NCBI RefSeq assembly: GCF_022348185.1
Contig: NZ_JAKRFD010000010.1
Location: 62,001-126,000 of the forward strand
Reading direction: 5' to 3'
Length of the DNA stretch: 64,000 nucleotides
Source of the DNA: Epibacterium sp. Ofav1-8
GTDB lineage: Bacteria > Pseudomonadota > Alphaproteobacteria > Rhodobacterales > Rhodobacteraceae
How positions within the stretch are numbered: position 1 is the stretch's first letter; each line of letters begins with the position of its first letter. Made by a program: the position numbers and the translations under genes. Of this stretch, positions 1-8,964 are shown one piece after another. The notes beneath the pieces were generated by a model. That model was not told the DNA's origin. It saw nothing but the letters and a program-made list of their open reading frames with translations, and ran no database searches.

Positions 1-359
1 CCCGGCGTGGCGCGCGCCGGGTCCAGTTCTCCCTGCTGAGTGCGGGGTGTGCCGCGGTTGGTGCCGGGTTTGGCTCTGCCTCGCTCTATGTCGCATTGCT
101 GCAGGCGGGGCAGGGGCACGCGATGGCCGCCTTTGTGCTGACCTGCATCTGGTTCGGCCTGTCAGGGGTGTTCCTGCTGCTGAAGGGGATGGTCGGTGAC
201 CGGACGTCTGACCGCGAGGATGCCCCGGTCGCAACCGCGCCGCCGGTGGCGCATCCCAATGGTCATGCGGCGACCGCGCCAGGGGTTGCCGATGCGTTTC
301 TCGCTGGCATGAGCGAAGGTGCGGGCTTTGCCCGGATGCAGCAGCGGCGCGGTGACTGA
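1..359 (+). CDS. C-terminal part of an unidentified membrane protein (5' end outside window)
   Basis: The reading frame is open from the first base (first full codon at 3) to the TGA at 357-359, so the true start lies upstream. The visible 118 residues have an Arg-rich start, a hydrophobic stretch rich in Ala, Gly and Leu (about residues 10-38), and a second one around AAFVLTCIWFGLSGVFLLL. A polar, Pro/Ala-rich tail ends in MQQRRGD. This suggests at least two membrane helices with a cytoplasmic tail. I do not recognise the family. An internal ATG at 96 could give an 87-residue product, but the hydrophobic coding upstream of it argues for truncation by the window edge. Confidence 0.6.
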   Translation, partial: RRGARRVQFSLLSAGCAAVGAGFGSASLYVALLQAGQGHAMAAFVLTCIWFGLSGVFLLLKGMVGDRTSDREDAPVATAPPVAHPNGHAATAPGVADAFLAGMSEGAGFARMQQRRGD

Positions 360-362
360 CCG

Positions 363-384
363 CGGCCCGCTCGTCAGCGGGCCG
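363..384. terminator. Strong hairpin just after the first gene
   Basis: The perfect 9-bp arms CGGCCCGCT and AGCGGGCCG flank a 4-nt loop, starting 3 bases after the stop codon at 359. No T-run follows on either strand. It may be a U-less terminator or an mRNA-stabilising hairpin between two converging genes. Confidence 0.4.
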
Positions 385-460
385 GGGCCTGCGTGCCGCG
401 AAAGGTGCCGACGTTGCGGGGGCTGAGTGTACGCGCAGCTCCGCTGCCCATGGGCGCAGA

Positions 461-1480
461 TCAGCGCAGCGAGGCCCGCCGCAGCAGGTCCACCGCATCC
501 GGCCGCTCTTCCAGAAGCGGCCGCTTGACGTCCAGCCCATGATCGGCCCGCGCGCCATGGCGTCGCGTGGTGCGCATGCGCCATTGCACGTCTGCCGGCA
601 GGGTCGGCTGCGAGATCGGGTCCACGAGGAGCGACTCCGCCGCGATGCCCTCGGCATAGATGATGTAATGCCGGTCAAACAGGATCTGGAAATAGTCGAC
701 AAAGCCGCCATCCTGCACCACCACGGTATCGCCATTGACCAGATCACGGGCGCGCAGCAACAGTTCCAGCCGACCCGCCTGCAGGGCATCGGAGCGCTGA
801 TAGACCATCAGCCGATGATCCGGGCTGACCAGCAGGTCGCGCGCGTTGTTCAACGCTCCCTTGCGGATCAGGATCGGCGCCATTTCCCCCACCGCCCGCA
901 GCGTTGTCTGGCCGATCCAGGTGATGGGCTGCGCGCCGCTGTCGCGCGTCAGGATGCGATCACCGGGGCGCAGATCCTCGATGGCGCGCTGCGCGCCGGT
1001 GGCCAGCGTGATGCGGGTGCCGCGCGCAAAGGCGACGCAGGACATTTGCGCCAGCCGGTGCTGCAGGCCCTGCCGCGTGCCGTTCACCAGACGATAGCCT
1101 GTAAACGGGACCATTGGGGCCTGTGGCAGCAGGTAGATCGCCGCGATCATGCCCTCCGGATCGGTTTCGACGATCAACAGCGCCTCCACCGCAGCGCCGA
1201 GCTCCGGCATCAGCGTCACGACGCCATCCAGGAACAAGGGCGCCCCCGGCGTGCCGAGCGCACTGTCGCGATGCACGGAAAACCCGCCATCCAGCTGCGC
1301 GCAAATGCCCAGCCGCGCCGGGCTGGCACTGCTGCGCAATTCATAGACATCATCCATCACCAGCTCGTCCAGGATGCTGATCGGATCGCCTGCGTTCACA
1401 CCGAAACTGGCGCGGAACAGGTCCGCCGGATAGGCCGGCAGCGACTGGATGGAATGGGCGGTGCGGCTCACGTTGATCAT
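461..1480 (-). CDS. Hint-domain (Hedgehog/intein-type) protein
   Basis: This 339-residue protein has an N-terminal region of about 145 residues of unknown role followed by a Hint_2-type domain. The domain shows FARGTRI (about 151-157), IEDLRPGDRILTRD (about 167-180), ITWIG, and further on SPDHRLM and a GDTVV stretch. Rhodobacterales genomes commonly carry several such stand-alone proteins, some on secreted calcium-binding proteins, and their function is mostly unproven. At the position of the usual nucleophilic Cys two residues before xxGT there is Ala150. A Cys lies two residues earlier (148), so self-cleavage is doubtful. No signal peptide is evident. The ATG at 1480 is the natural start (MINVSRTAHS). 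Confidence 0.75.
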   Translation of the reverse strand: MINVSRTAHSIQSLPAYPADLFRASFGVNAGDPISILDELVMDDVYELRSSASPARLGICAQLDGGFSVHRDSALGTPGAPLFLDGVVTLMPELGAAVEALLIVETDPEGMIAAIYLLPQAPMVPFTGYRLVNGTRQGLQHRLAQMSCVAFARGTRITLATGAQRAIEDLRPGDRILTRDSGAQPITWIGQTTLRAVGEMAPILIRKGALNNARDLLVSPDHRLMVYQRSDALQAGRLELLLRARDLVNGDTVVVQDGGFVDYFQILFDRHYIIYAEGIAAESLLVDPISQPTLPADVQWRMRTTRRHGARADHGLDVKRPLLEERPDAVDLLRRASLR

Positions 1481-1690
1481 GCGCGGTGGTCCAGGCTTTG
1501 GGTTTCAGGGGGCGCGGCGCCTCGAACAGGACACCCGATATTGCGCGGGTCTTGGTAAACACTAGGTTCACACTTGGGCGAGAACCGGGCGCTGGCGGGA
1601 AAAATTCTGGTCCGGGCGCTCTGTGCCGGCTGGTCAATCCCCTGCGCGGCTGGCAGGGTCTGGCAAACCACACGCATGGGGAGAAGTGTC

Positions 1691-2470
1691 ATGGATCTGG
1701 GTATTCGCGGAAAGCGCGCATTGGTATGTGCATCGAGCAAAGGGTTGGGTCTGGGCTGTGCAGAAGCATTGGCAGAGGCCGGTGTCGACCTGGTGATGAA
1801 TGCCCGTGGTGCCGAGGCACTGGAAGCCTCGGCGCAGGATCTCCGGGATCGGTTTGGCGTTCGCGTGGATACGGCCGCCTGCGACGTGACCGATGAAGGC
1901 GCGCGCGCAGAGCTGATCGAACGCGCCAAAGGCGTCGACATTCTGGTGACCAACGCCGGTGGCCCGCCTCCGGGCGTCTGGAGCGATTGGGACCGCGACG
2001 ATTTCATCACCGCGCTTGACGCCAACATGCTGACGCCGATCGCGCTGATGAAAGCGCTACTGCCGGAAATGATGGACAAGGGCTGGGGCCGGGTGGTCAA
2101 TATCACCTCGCAATCCGTCAAGGCGCCGATCGCAGCGCTGGGCCTGTCCAATTCCGCCCGCGCCGGGCTGACCGGCTATGTGGCGGGCACCGCGCGCCAG
2201 GTGGCCGGGGCGGGCGTGACGATCAACAATCTGCTGCCGGGGATCCATGCCACCGACCGGGCCGTGTCGCTTGATACCGGGGTGGCGCAGTCCCAGGGGA
2301 TCAGTCTCGACGAGGCCCGCGACCAACGCGCCGCCACCATCCCAGCGGGGCGCTACGGCACCCGGCAGGAGTTCGGCGCAACCTGCGCCTTCCTTTGTTC
2401 GCAGCACGCAGGGTTCATCGTGGGCCAGAATATCCTTCTGGACGGTGGCGCCACCAATATGACGATCTGA
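1691..2470 (+). CDS. SDR-family oxidoreductase with non-canonical active site
   Basis: This is a 259-residue short-chain dehydrogenase/reductase. The NAD(P)-binding glycine motif near the start reads ASSKGLGLG, followed by the NAGG motif (VTNAGGPPPG) and a C-terminal FIVGQNILLDGG. The start at 1691 follows a GGGAGAAG ribosome site; the open frame extends further upstream without SDR sequence. The catalytic YxxxK is missing: the expected segment reads LSNSARAGL, giving Ser at the Tyr position and Arg at the Lys position, while the Ser of SQS is present. It may use altered chemistry or bind substrate without classical catalysis. It sits 3 nt upstream of the AlkC-like gene, so the two are probably co-translated. 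Substrate unknown. Confidence 0.8.
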   Translation: MDLGIRGKRALVCASSKGLGLGCAEALAEAGVDLVMNARGAEALEASAQDLRDRFGVRVDTAACDVTDEGARAELIERAKGVDILVTNAGGPPPGVWSDWDRDDFITALDANMLTPIALMKALLPEMMDKGWGRVVNITSQSVKAPIAALGLSNSARAGLTGYVAGTARQVAGAGVTINNLLPGIHATDRAVSLDTGVAQSQGISLDEARDQRAATIPAGRYGTRQEFGATCAFLCSQHAGFIVGQNILLDGGATNMTI

Positions 2471-2473
2471 TCC

Positions 2474-3592
2474 ATGGCTGAGAAATTCTCCTTGAAGGAC
2501 CAATTGTTCAATCTTCAGAAGACCCGCTACCTCGCTGGTCTGTTTGCGAGCGCGACCTCCGATTTCGACGCTGCGGGGTTCGAGGCGTCGGTGATGGCGC
2601 GGCTGCTGGATCTGGAACTGAAGGACCGTATCAACTGGATTGCCGAGCAGCTTGCGGTGTATGTGCCGGGCCCCTTGTCGCAGGTGGCGCCGGTGATTGT
2701 GGCGGCCCTGCCGCCGCCGCTTGATCCAAGCTTGCGCGATGATGATTTCGGCGATTTCATCTTTGCCCCGCTGGGCGAATGGGTCACGGCGCTGACCACG
2801 CAGGAGGCTGATCTGCCGCTGGCGCTCGACACGCTCGAAGCGCTCACCCAGCGCTTTTCGATGGAGTTTGCCCTGCGCCCCCTGCTGAAACGCTGGCCCG
2901 ATCCGGTGCTCTCCCGCATGATGCAGTGGACGGATCATGACCATTACCACGTGCGCCGGCTGGCCAGCGAGGGCAGCCGGCCGCGTCTGCCCTGGGGGCT
3001 AGCGGTGAACCTGCCGCTGGAGGCGCCGCTGCCGATCCTCGACCGGCTGCATCGGGACCCGGCGCGCTTTGTGACCCGATCGGTTGCCAACCACCTCAAC
3101 GACATTGCCAAGAAGGAGCCGCAGATCGTCATCGACCGGCTGACCGATTGGCAAGGGCAGGGGATGCAGGCGCAGAAAGAGCTGGACTGGATCACCGCAC
3201 ACGCGCTGCGCGGGTTGGTGAAGGCGGGCGATCCACGGGCCTTGCGGCTGTTGGGCTATGACCCGGATCTGGAGCTGACCGCGCGGTTGCAACTGCCCGC
3301 CAGCGTGCGCATCGGCGACAAGCTGGCCCTCGGGGCCGATGTGCAGGGCGTGCGGGGCGCGCGGGTGCTCGTGGATTATGCGCTGACCTTTCAGCGCGCC
3401 GGTGGCAAGACCGCCACCAAGGTCTTCAAGTGGAAGACCGGCAGCCTCGGCGCCGACGGGCTCAGCCTGCAGAAATCGCATCCGCTGAAGGCGCAGGCCT
3501 CCACCTTTACCTTGCTGCCGGGGGCGCATCGGGTGACGCTGCTGGTCAATGGGGTGCCGCGGGCCGAAGGCGAGGTGGAGCTCCTTGCCTGA
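2474..3592 (+). CDS. AlkC/AlkD-superfamily DNA alkylation repair protein
   Basis: 372 residues. The first 250 or so form a HEAT-like helical-repeat array typical of the AlkC/AlkD glycosylases, which remove alkylated purines without base flipping. Supporting stretches are ASVMARLLDLELKDRINWIAEQL, the segment MMQWTDHDHYHVRRLASEGSRPRLPW, and VANHLNDIAKKEP. The motif RRLASEGxRPRLPW is characteristic of AlkC-type proteins. The C-terminal 110 or so residues are beta-rich (VLVDYALTFQRAGG, FTLLPGAHRVTLLVNG) and look Ig-like, as in longer AlkC members. The quoted longer stretch is positions 150-175 approximately. The start is 3 nt after the SDR stop. I infer cytoplasmic base-excision repair of alkylated DNA. 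Confidence 0.65.
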   Translation: MAEKFSLKDQLFNLQKTRYLAGLFASATSDFDAAGFEASVMARLLDLELKDRINWIAEQLAVYVPGPLSQVAPVIVAALPPPLDPSLRDDDFGDFIFAPLGEWVTALTTQEADLPLALDTLEALTQRFSMEFALRPLLKRWPDPVLSRMMQWTDHDHYHVRRLASEGSRPRLPWGLAVNLPLEAPLPILDRLHRDPARFVTRSVANHLNDIAKKEPQIVIDRLTDWQGQGMQAQKELDWITAHALRGLVKAGDPRALRLLGYDPDLELTARLQLPASVRIGDKLALGADVQGVRGARVLVDYALTFQRAGGKTATKVFKWKTGSLGADGLSLQKSHPLKAQASTFTLLPGAHRVTLLVNGVPRAEGEVELLA

Positions 3593-3660
3593 CCTGCGCC
3601 GGCTTGGTATCAGCCCGCGATGCCCCAATGTGCACCCGACACAGGATAGAAGGCCCCGCA

Positions 3661-4788
3661 ATGTCCGAGCAGATGACCCAATCCGCGCTGCCGCCCGCCC
3701 AGGCTGACGGCCATGAGGTGACGCCGCGGCTGGAGATCCGCAACCTGCGCCGTTTCTTTGACGGGCGCGCGGTGGTGGATGACGTGTCCCTCCGGGTCCT
3801 GCCGGGGCAGGTCACCTGTCTCCTCGGCCCGTCGGGCTGTGGCAAGTCCACAACCCTGCGCATGGTCGCAGGCGTGGAGATGCAGGACGCTGGCGAAATC
3901 TATGTCGACGGCAGCCTGATCTGCGACACCGTGTTCCGGGTGCCGCCGGAGCGGCGCGAGATCGGACTGATGTTTCAGGATTTTGCGCTGTTTCCGCATC
4001 TGAGCGTGGGGGACAACGTGGCCTTTGGCCTGAAGGGCGCGAAGGAGAAGAAACGCGCCCGCGCCCGCGAGCTGCTGGATCGGGTCTCGCTTGGCCAGTA
4101 TATCGACGAGTATCCGCATCAGCTGTCTGGCGGCGAACAGCAGCGGGTGGCGCTGGCCCGGGCGCTGGCGCCGCGCCCCAAGATCATGCTGATGGATGAG
4201 CCCTTCTCCGGGCTCGACAACCGGCTGCGCGACGGTATTCGCGATGAGACACTGAGTCTGCTGAAAGAAGAGGACACCGCGGTCCTGCTGGTCACCCATG
4301 AACCGGAGGAAGCCATGCGCATGGCCGACGAGATCGCGCTGATGCGCGACGGCCGGATCGTGCAGCAGGGGGCGCCCTACAATGTCTACACCCGCCCGGT
4401 GGACAAGGCGGCGGTGGCCTTCTTTTCCGATGTGAACACGCTGCCGGCGCGGGTCAACGGCGCCCTGGCGGATACGCCCTTCGGGCAGTTCCTGGCGCCC
4501 GGGGTGCCGGATGGCACGGACGTGGAGATCGTCTTTCGCCCGCAACACATCCGTATCGATTTCGACCGCAACGGCCGCGGACCGGAGGCTACCCACACGC
4601 AGGGTGTGCCCGCCCGTGGCGTGGTCCAGCGGGCGCGGTTTCTCGGCAATGAGAGCCTGGTCGAGTTCCGGATGGATTTCGACGGGTCGATTCTGAAGGC
4701 GACGGTGCCCAATGTCTTTCTGCCGGCGGTGGGGCGCGCGATGTGGCTGACCGTCCCGCGTGATCGGTGTTTCGTCTTTCCACGGTGA
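3661..4788 (+). CDS. ABC transporter ATP-binding protein, Fe3+/FbpC type
   Basis: 375 residues. The nucleotide-binding domain shows Walker A (GPSGCGKST), Q-loop (MFQDFALFPHL), signature (LSGGEQQRVALARAL), Walker B (IMLMDEPFSG) and the H-switch (LLVTHEPEEAM). The C-terminal about 120 residues (VEIVFRPQHIRIDF onward) form a TOBE_2-type regulatory domain, as in FbpC and PotA importers of ferric iron, polyamines or similar solutes. The ATG at 3661 gives MSEQMTQSALPP before the domain; a longer open frame upstream has no domain sequence. No permease or periplasmic binding gene is adjacent, so this ATPase is an orphan and its substrate cannot be told from context. Confidence 0.85.
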   Translation: MSEQMTQSALPPAQADGHEVTPRLEIRNLRRFFDGRAVVDDVSLRVLPGQVTCLLGPSGCGKSTTLRMVAGVEMQDAGEIYVDGSLICDTVFRVPPERREIGLMFQDFALFPHLSVGDNVAFGLKGAKEKKRARARELLDRVSLGQYIDEYPHQLSGGEQQRVALARALAPRPKIMLMDEPFSGLDNRLRDGIRDETLSLLKEEDTAVLLVTHEPEEAMRMADEIALMRDGRIVQQGAPYNVYTRPVDKAAVAFFSDVNTLPARVNGALADTPFGQFLAPGVPDGTDVEIVFRPQHIRIDFDRNGRGPEATHTQGVPARGVVQRARFLGNESLVEFRMDFDGSILKATVPNVFLPAVGRAMWLTVPRDRCFVFPR

Positions 4789-4830
4789 TCTTCCTCCGTC
4801 ATGGTGGCCGCGGAATCGACGGAGGTCGCC

Positions 4831-5682
4831 ATGTTGGAACACTATGAAATCCGCCCGCTGTCGCGGGATGAAATCGACACCGCCGTGGATTGGGCCGCGC
4901 GCGTGGGCTGGAACCCGGGCGCCCAGGATGCCGCCTGTTTCGCCGTGCAGGACGGTCAGGGGTTCTGGGGCGGTTTCCTCGACGGCGAGATGATTGCCTG
5001 TATTTCGGTCGTGACCTATGGCGCGGCGTTTGCCTTTCTCGGTTTTTATATCGTTGACCCGGTGCACCGGGGGCAGGGCTACGGCTATGCGTTGTGGCAA
5101 AAGGCGCTGGAGCATGCCGGTCGGCGCACGGTCGGGCTCGACGGGGTGGTGGCGCAGCAGGAGGCCTATCGCCGTTCCGGGTTCGAGTTTGCCTGGCGCA
5201 ATATCCGGTTCGGCGGGGTGCCCGAGGGGCGGCTCAAGGTGTCGGATGCCTTTACGCTGACCTGGCTCGACGGGCTGTCGCCCGAGGTGGCGGGGCTGGA
5301 TGCGCGGGTGTTTCCCGCGCCGCGACCGAGTTTCTGGCAGGCCTGGCTCAGCGCGCCGGGGCATGTGAGCATCGCGGTCCATGCCGACGGCGAGATGCAG
5401 GGGTTCGGCACCTTGCGCCGCTGTCGCACCGGGGCCAAGATCGGCCCGCTGGTGGCCACCCATCGGGCGGCGGCGCTGTCGGTTCTGGCGGGGCTGCTGA
5501 AGGACTGGCCGCAGGATCAGGAGATCTTTCTCGACGTGCCCGAGACCAACACCAGCGCGGTAGAGCTGGCGAAATCGCTGGGATTGCAACCGGTGTTCGA
5601 GACCGCCCGAATGTATCGCGGCAAGGCGCCCGAAGTGGCACAGGATCTGATCTACGGCGTGACAAGTTTCGAACTGGGGTAA
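4831..5682 (+). CDS. GNAT acetyltransferase with second C-terminal acetyltransferase-like domain
   Basis: 283 residues from the ATG at 4831, which has a good ribosome site GGAGG five bases upstream; the ATG at 4801 lacks one. The N-terminal half is a GNAT fold with the acetyl-CoA loop VDPVHRGQGYGYALW followed by the Y residue of EAYRRSGFEFAWRN. The C-terminal half (after about 150) resembles the YitH-type extra domain (FWQAWLSAPGH, GFGTLRRCRTGAKIGPLVA, LDVPETNTSAVELAKSLGL, ETARMYRG). It would transfer an acetyl group from acetyl-CoA to a small amine or protein. The acceptor is unknown. Confidence 0.8.
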   Translation: MLEHYEIRPLSRDEIDTAVDWAARVGWNPGAQDAACFAVQDGQGFWGGFLDGEMIACISVVTYGAAFAFLGFYIVDPVHRGQGYGYALWQKALEHAGRRTVGLDGVVAQQEAYRRSGFEFAWRNIRFGGVPEGRLKVSDAFTLTWLDGLSPEVAGLDARVFPAPRPSFWQAWLSAPGHVSIAVHADGEMQGFGTLRRCRTGAKIGPLVATHRAAALSVLAGLLKDWPQDQEIFLDVPETNTSAVELAKSLGLQPVFETARMYRGKAPEVAQDLIYGVTSFELG

Positions 5683-5852
5683 GGGCTACCCGAGGAAGGG
5701 GGCGGTTTCCCGGAGATCGGGGACGACCGCCCTTGGGGTAGAAGGCCCGCCGGGGGCGCTCCCGCCCGTTTCCATCGCCGCAGGGCGGCGATCAAAACCG
5801 TTGGGCCGGGCGCCGCGCCCCTGCCGGGACGCGGCGGGGACCCGCGCCAATG

Positions 5853-6707
5853 TCAGCGCAGCGCCACCCCCTTGCGCCCGGCCAGATCGGTGAAGAACTG
5901 CCACGCCACCCGGCCCGAGCGGGCGCCACGCGTGGCCTGCCATTCGACGGCCTCGGCCCGCAGCGTCTCGGCATCGACCTCGACGCCATAGGCGGCGCAA
6001 TAGCCCGCGATCATCGCCAGATAGGCGTCCTGGTTGCAGGGGTGGAACCCAAGCCAAAGACCAAAACGATCCGAGAGCGAGACCTTCTCCTCCACCGCCT
6101 CGGAGGGGTTGATCGCCGAGGAGCGCTCATTCTCGATCATGTCGCGGGGCATCAGGTGGCGGCGGTTGGAGGTGGCGTAGAACACCACATTCTCGGGCCG
6201 GCCTTCGATGCCGCCATCCAGCACGGCCTTCAGGCTCTTGTAATGCTGGTCGTCATGGCTGAACGACAGGTCATCGCAGAACAGGATGAACCGGTAGGGC
6301 GCGCCGCGCAGATGGTTCAGCAGGCGCGCGACCGAGGGCAGGTCCTCCCGTTGCAGCTCCACCAGCTTGAGGTCGGGATGCGTGGCCACCAGGGAACCGT
6401 GGATCGCCTTCACCAGCGAGGATTTCCCCATGCCGCGCGCGCCCCACAGCAGCGCATTGTTGGCCGCGTGACCTGCCGCAAACCGGCGGGTGTTGTCCAA
6501 CAGCGTGTCGCGCGAGCGGTCAATCCCCACCAGGAGATCCAGCTCCACTCGGTTGATCTCGGGCACCGGCTCCAGCCGGTCCGGGCCCACATGCCAGACG
6601 AACCCAGAAGCCGCCGCAAAATCCGGTGTCGCCAGCGGGGCCGGGGCCATGCGCTCCAGCGCCTCGGCAATGCGGCTGAGTGTGTCGTGATCCAAATCCT
6701 GCGCCAT
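5853..6707 (-). CDS. DUF815-family P-loop ATPase
   Basis: 284 residues from MAQDLDHDTLSR; the frame stays open upstream but only as GC-rich non-conserved sequence. Visible elements are Walker A (LLWGARGMGKSSLVKA), Walker B (FILFCDDLSF), the sensor-like VVFYATSNRRHLMPR and the NPSEAVEEKVSLSDRFGLWLGF region typical of DUF815 ATPases. The family is AAA-like and of unresolved function in bacteria. The protein is probably cytoplasmic. It lies tail-to-tail with the acetyltransferase gene; the 170-bp gap between them is very GC-rich and shows no gene or clear terminator. Confidence 0.8.
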   Translation of the reverse strand: MAQDLDHDTLSRIAEALERMAPAPLATPDFAAASGFVWHVGPDRLEPVPEINRVELDLLVGIDRSRDTLLDNTRRFAAGHAANNALLWGARGMGKSSLVKAIHGSLVATHPDLKLVELQREDLPSVARLLNHLRGAPYRFILFCDDLSFSHDDQHYKSLKAVLDGGIEGRPENVVFYATSNRRHLMPRDMIENERSSAINPSEAVEEKVSLSDRFGLWLGFHPCNQDAYLAMIAGYCAAYGVEVDAETLRAEAVEWQATRGARSGRVAWQFFTDLAGRKGVALR

Positions 6708-6825
6708 CGCTCGGGGTCCTCCTGTGCGTCTCGGGCGTGACAAACCATGTTCCGCCGCACCCGGCAAGAGGCAGCCGCCAGATCCGGCCCCGGCTGCCGC
6801 CCCCCGGAAGCGACTGGGTGGTGGG

Positions 6826-7413
6826 TCACCGGTCGTGCAGCCCCTTGCCGGCGAGGATGCGCGGCGCGTGTTTGTCGATCCGGGCGTTGCGTGTCTTGGC
6901 CTGTTTGGCACCTGACACATGCAGGACATAGCCGCGCTGCCGACCCGGCGTAAGCGCGGCAAATGCCTCGGCCAGTGCGGCATCCGTCTCCAGACGGGCG
7001 ATCAGCTCTTCCGGCCACTCCAGATCATCCTTCGGGAAGGGGACGGTCAGACCGGCGTCTTCGGCTGCGATGGCCTGCCCGACAAATGCGCGGAGCTGAT
7101 CGGCGTCGTGCGCCACCTCGGCCGCGGTGGTAAACCGCATCACCCGCATGGACCGGGAATTGGCGCCGGGGGCGACCAGACGCGCATCGGGGTCCTCCAG
7201 CAGGACCCCTTTGAAGAACGAGACCGAGCAATAGTCCTTCATCGCCCAGAGCGTGGCGAGATTGCTGCCCTTGTAGGTGTAGCAGGGGGAATTCCATTTG
7301 AAATCCTCCGCCAGCGGGCTGTCTTGCAGGATCCTGCGCAGGGCGATGAGCGGTTCTTGCCAGCGGGTCAAGGCGACAAAATACGCCTCCACCCTGGGAT
7401 CGGACACTGACAT
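6826..7413 (-). CDS. YdeI/OmdA-like DUF1801 family protein
   Basis: 195 residues. The N-terminal two thirds match the DUF1801 fold seen in YdeI-like proteins: WQEPLIALRRILQDSPLAEDFKW, SPCYTYKGSNLATL and CSVSFFKGVLLEDP. The C-terminal part is the OmdA/YdeI tail, FAALTPGRQRGYVLHVSGAKQAKTRNARI (quoted across about residues 160-188), with the typical basic end. The proteins are small and cytoplasmic with poorly defined function, linked by some reports to antimicrobial-peptide resistance. The ATG at 7413 is the natural start. It stands alone between the DUF815 gene and the tat operon terminator. Confidence 0.75.
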   Translation of the reverse strand: MSVSDPRVEAYFVALTRWQEPLIALRRILQDSPLAEDFKWNSPCYTYKGSNLATLWAMKDYCSVSFFKGVLLEDPDARLVAPGANSRSMRVMRFTTAAEVAHDADQLRAFVGQAIAAEDAGLTVPFPKDDLEWPEELIARLETDAALAEAFAALTPGRQRGYVLHVSGAKQAKTRNARIDKHAPRILAGKGLHDR

Positions 7414-7522
7414 GGCTGGGCTCCAATGATGTACTCAAATCGCAACCAGAGTGCCGCGCGCCGGCGCCGCTGTCCAGTTGCGCCCCAAAGCGAGCCCCCC
7501 GCCGGCCGGCCCGGGCCGAGAC

Positions 7523-7553
7523 CAAAAAAGGCGCGCCCCGTGGGACGCGCCTT
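7523..7553 (-). terminator. Rho-independent terminator of tatABC
   Basis: On the minus strand an 8-bp stem AAGGCGCG/CGCGCCTT with a 10-nt loop runs into TTTTTT, 30 bases after the tatC stop. Confidence 0.85.
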
Positions 7554-7581
7554 CTGATTGGGTCATTGCAGGGGGCGGAGC

Positions 7582-8472
7582 TTACTCGCCGTCCAGCTCG
7601 TCATCGTAGTAGCCTTCGGCGCGCAGCTGTTCCTCGCGCTTTTTCTCGACACGGGCGACGAGGAAGATCGACACCTCATAAAGCCCGTAGACCACCGTGA
7701 AGAGGATCACCTGGGTGATGACATCCGGCGGGGTGACCAGCGCGGCCAGCACCAGAATGGCCACCACGGCATATTTGCGCATACCGCCGAGCCCCTCGGC
7801 ACTCACCAGACCGGCCTTGCCCATCAGGGTCAGAAGCACCGGCAGCTGGAAGCACAGGCCAAAGGCCATGATGAATTTGAGCGTGATATCAAGGCTCTCG
7901 TTCACCTTGCCAAAGAAGGTGATCTTCACCCCTTCCGAGGTTTCCGGCACCACTGCAACATCCGCCGGCACTTCGCCGCCGGTGGCCTGCGACAACAGAC
8001 CGGCAAAGATCGAACTCACGTCCGCAAAGCCCAGAAAGAACTGCATCGCCAGCGGGGTCACCACAAACTGCGCAAAGCTTGCGCCCAGCAGGAACATGAA
8101 GGGCGAGGCAATGAGGAACGGCAGAAACGCGCCCTTTTCGCTCTTGTAGAGACCCGGTGCCACGAACCGCCACAGCTGGAAGCCGATCACCGGGAAGGAC
8201 AGCGCAAAGCCGAACACCATGGAGATCCGGAACAGCGTGAACAGATATTCCTGTGGCGAGGTATATTGCAGCGTCGGGGAGGGATCGCCCAATTCGCGCA
8301 GGGTCTGCTCGATCGGGGCCACCAGGAACTGCAGGATCGGCTCTGCCACCATGAAGGCCAGCACGATGCCGACGGCAAAGGCGATCACCGCCCGGATCAG
8401 GCGGCTGCGCAGCTCCGCCAGATGCTCGATCAGCGGCGCTGTGGAATCGTCAAGATCTTCTGTCTGGCTCAT
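7582..8472 (-). CDS. tatC: TatC, twin-arginine translocase subunit
   Basis: 296 residues with six predicted membrane helices. It starts [28 protein letters not shown], containing the conserved HLxELRxR motif (residues 17-24 approximately). TatC is the receptor for folded proteins carrying twin-arginine signal peptides and works with TatA and TatB in the inner membrane. A periplasmic loop insertion around [29 protein letters not shown] is longer than in E. coli, as is common in alphaproteobacteria. The acidic, charged C-terminus ends [11 protein letters not shown]. The start ATG overlaps the tatB stop by 4 nt (ATGA), which indicates translational coupling. Confidence 0.95.
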   Translation of the reverse strand: MSQTEDLDDSTAPLIEHLAELRSRLIRAVIAFAVGIVLAFMVAEPILQFLVAPIEQTLRELGDPSPTLQYTSPQEYLFTLFRISMVFGFALSFPVIGFQLWRFVAPGLYKSEKGAFLPFLIASPFMFLLGASFAQFVVTPLAMQFFLGFADVSSIFAGLLSQATGGEVPADVAVVPETSEGVKITFFGKVNESLDITLKFIMAFGLCFQLPVLLTLMGKAGLVSAEGLGGMRKYAVVAILVLAALVTPPDVITQVILFTVVYGLYEVSIFLVARVEKKREEQLRAEGYYDDELDGE

Positions 8473-8957
8473 GCCTTGGTCTCACTGTCGGAAGACGGCG
8501 CGCTGCTGGCTGGTGCAGACAGGGCCGCCTCGGCTTCTTCTGCCTTGGCCATCGCCTCGGCGGCCTCCTTGGCCTTGCGCTCTGCCGCGGCCCGCGCGGT
8601 GGCGGCCTGGATCTTCTTGGCGCTTTCGGCCCGTTCCGCGGCCAGCTTGCCGGTCTCGCTGTCGGGGTCGAATTTCGTCGGGTCGATGGAATCGGTCAGG
8701 TCACGCGTGGCCTGTTTGACGCTGTCCATCGCCGACCCCATCGGGTTCGTCGCCGTTTTAAAACTCTTCTGGATGTCACTGACGCCCGCCTCATCCGCCG
8801 CGTCTTCCATCGCGCGGCTGAATTCGCGGGCCATGCCGCGTGCCTTGCCCACAAACCGGCCCACGTTGCGGAACAACTTGGGCAGATCCTTGGGCCCGAC
8901 CACGATCAGGGCCACAACGCCAATGACCAGAAGCTCGGTCCAGCCAAGATCGAACAT
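8469..8957 (-). CDS. tatB: TatB, Sec-independent translocase component
   Basis: 162 residues. The N-terminal transmembrane helix [26 protein letters not shown] carries the TatB hallmarks: Glu at position 8 and the GPKDLP hinge. An amphipathic helix follows ([20 protein letters not shown]), then a long charged Ala/Glu/Lys-rich cytoplasmic tail. TatB forms the substrate-recognition complex with TatC. The gene lies 7 bp after tatA and overlaps tatC by 4 nt. Confidence 0.93.
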   Translation of the reverse strand: MFDLGWTELLVIGVVALIVVGPKDLPKLFRNVGRFVGKARGMAREFSRAMEDAADEAGVSDIQKSFKTATNPMGSAMDSVKQATRDLTDSIDPTKFDPDSETGKLAAERAESAKKIQAATARAAAERKAKEAAEAMAKAEEAEAALSAPASSAPSSDSETKA

Positions 8958-8964
8958 CTAGGGG

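Noticed and set aside
3610-5589. 659-residue open frame antisense to the ABC ATPase and acetyltransferase
   Set aside because: It spans two real genes and the gap between them, which real genes rarely do, and lacks motifs.
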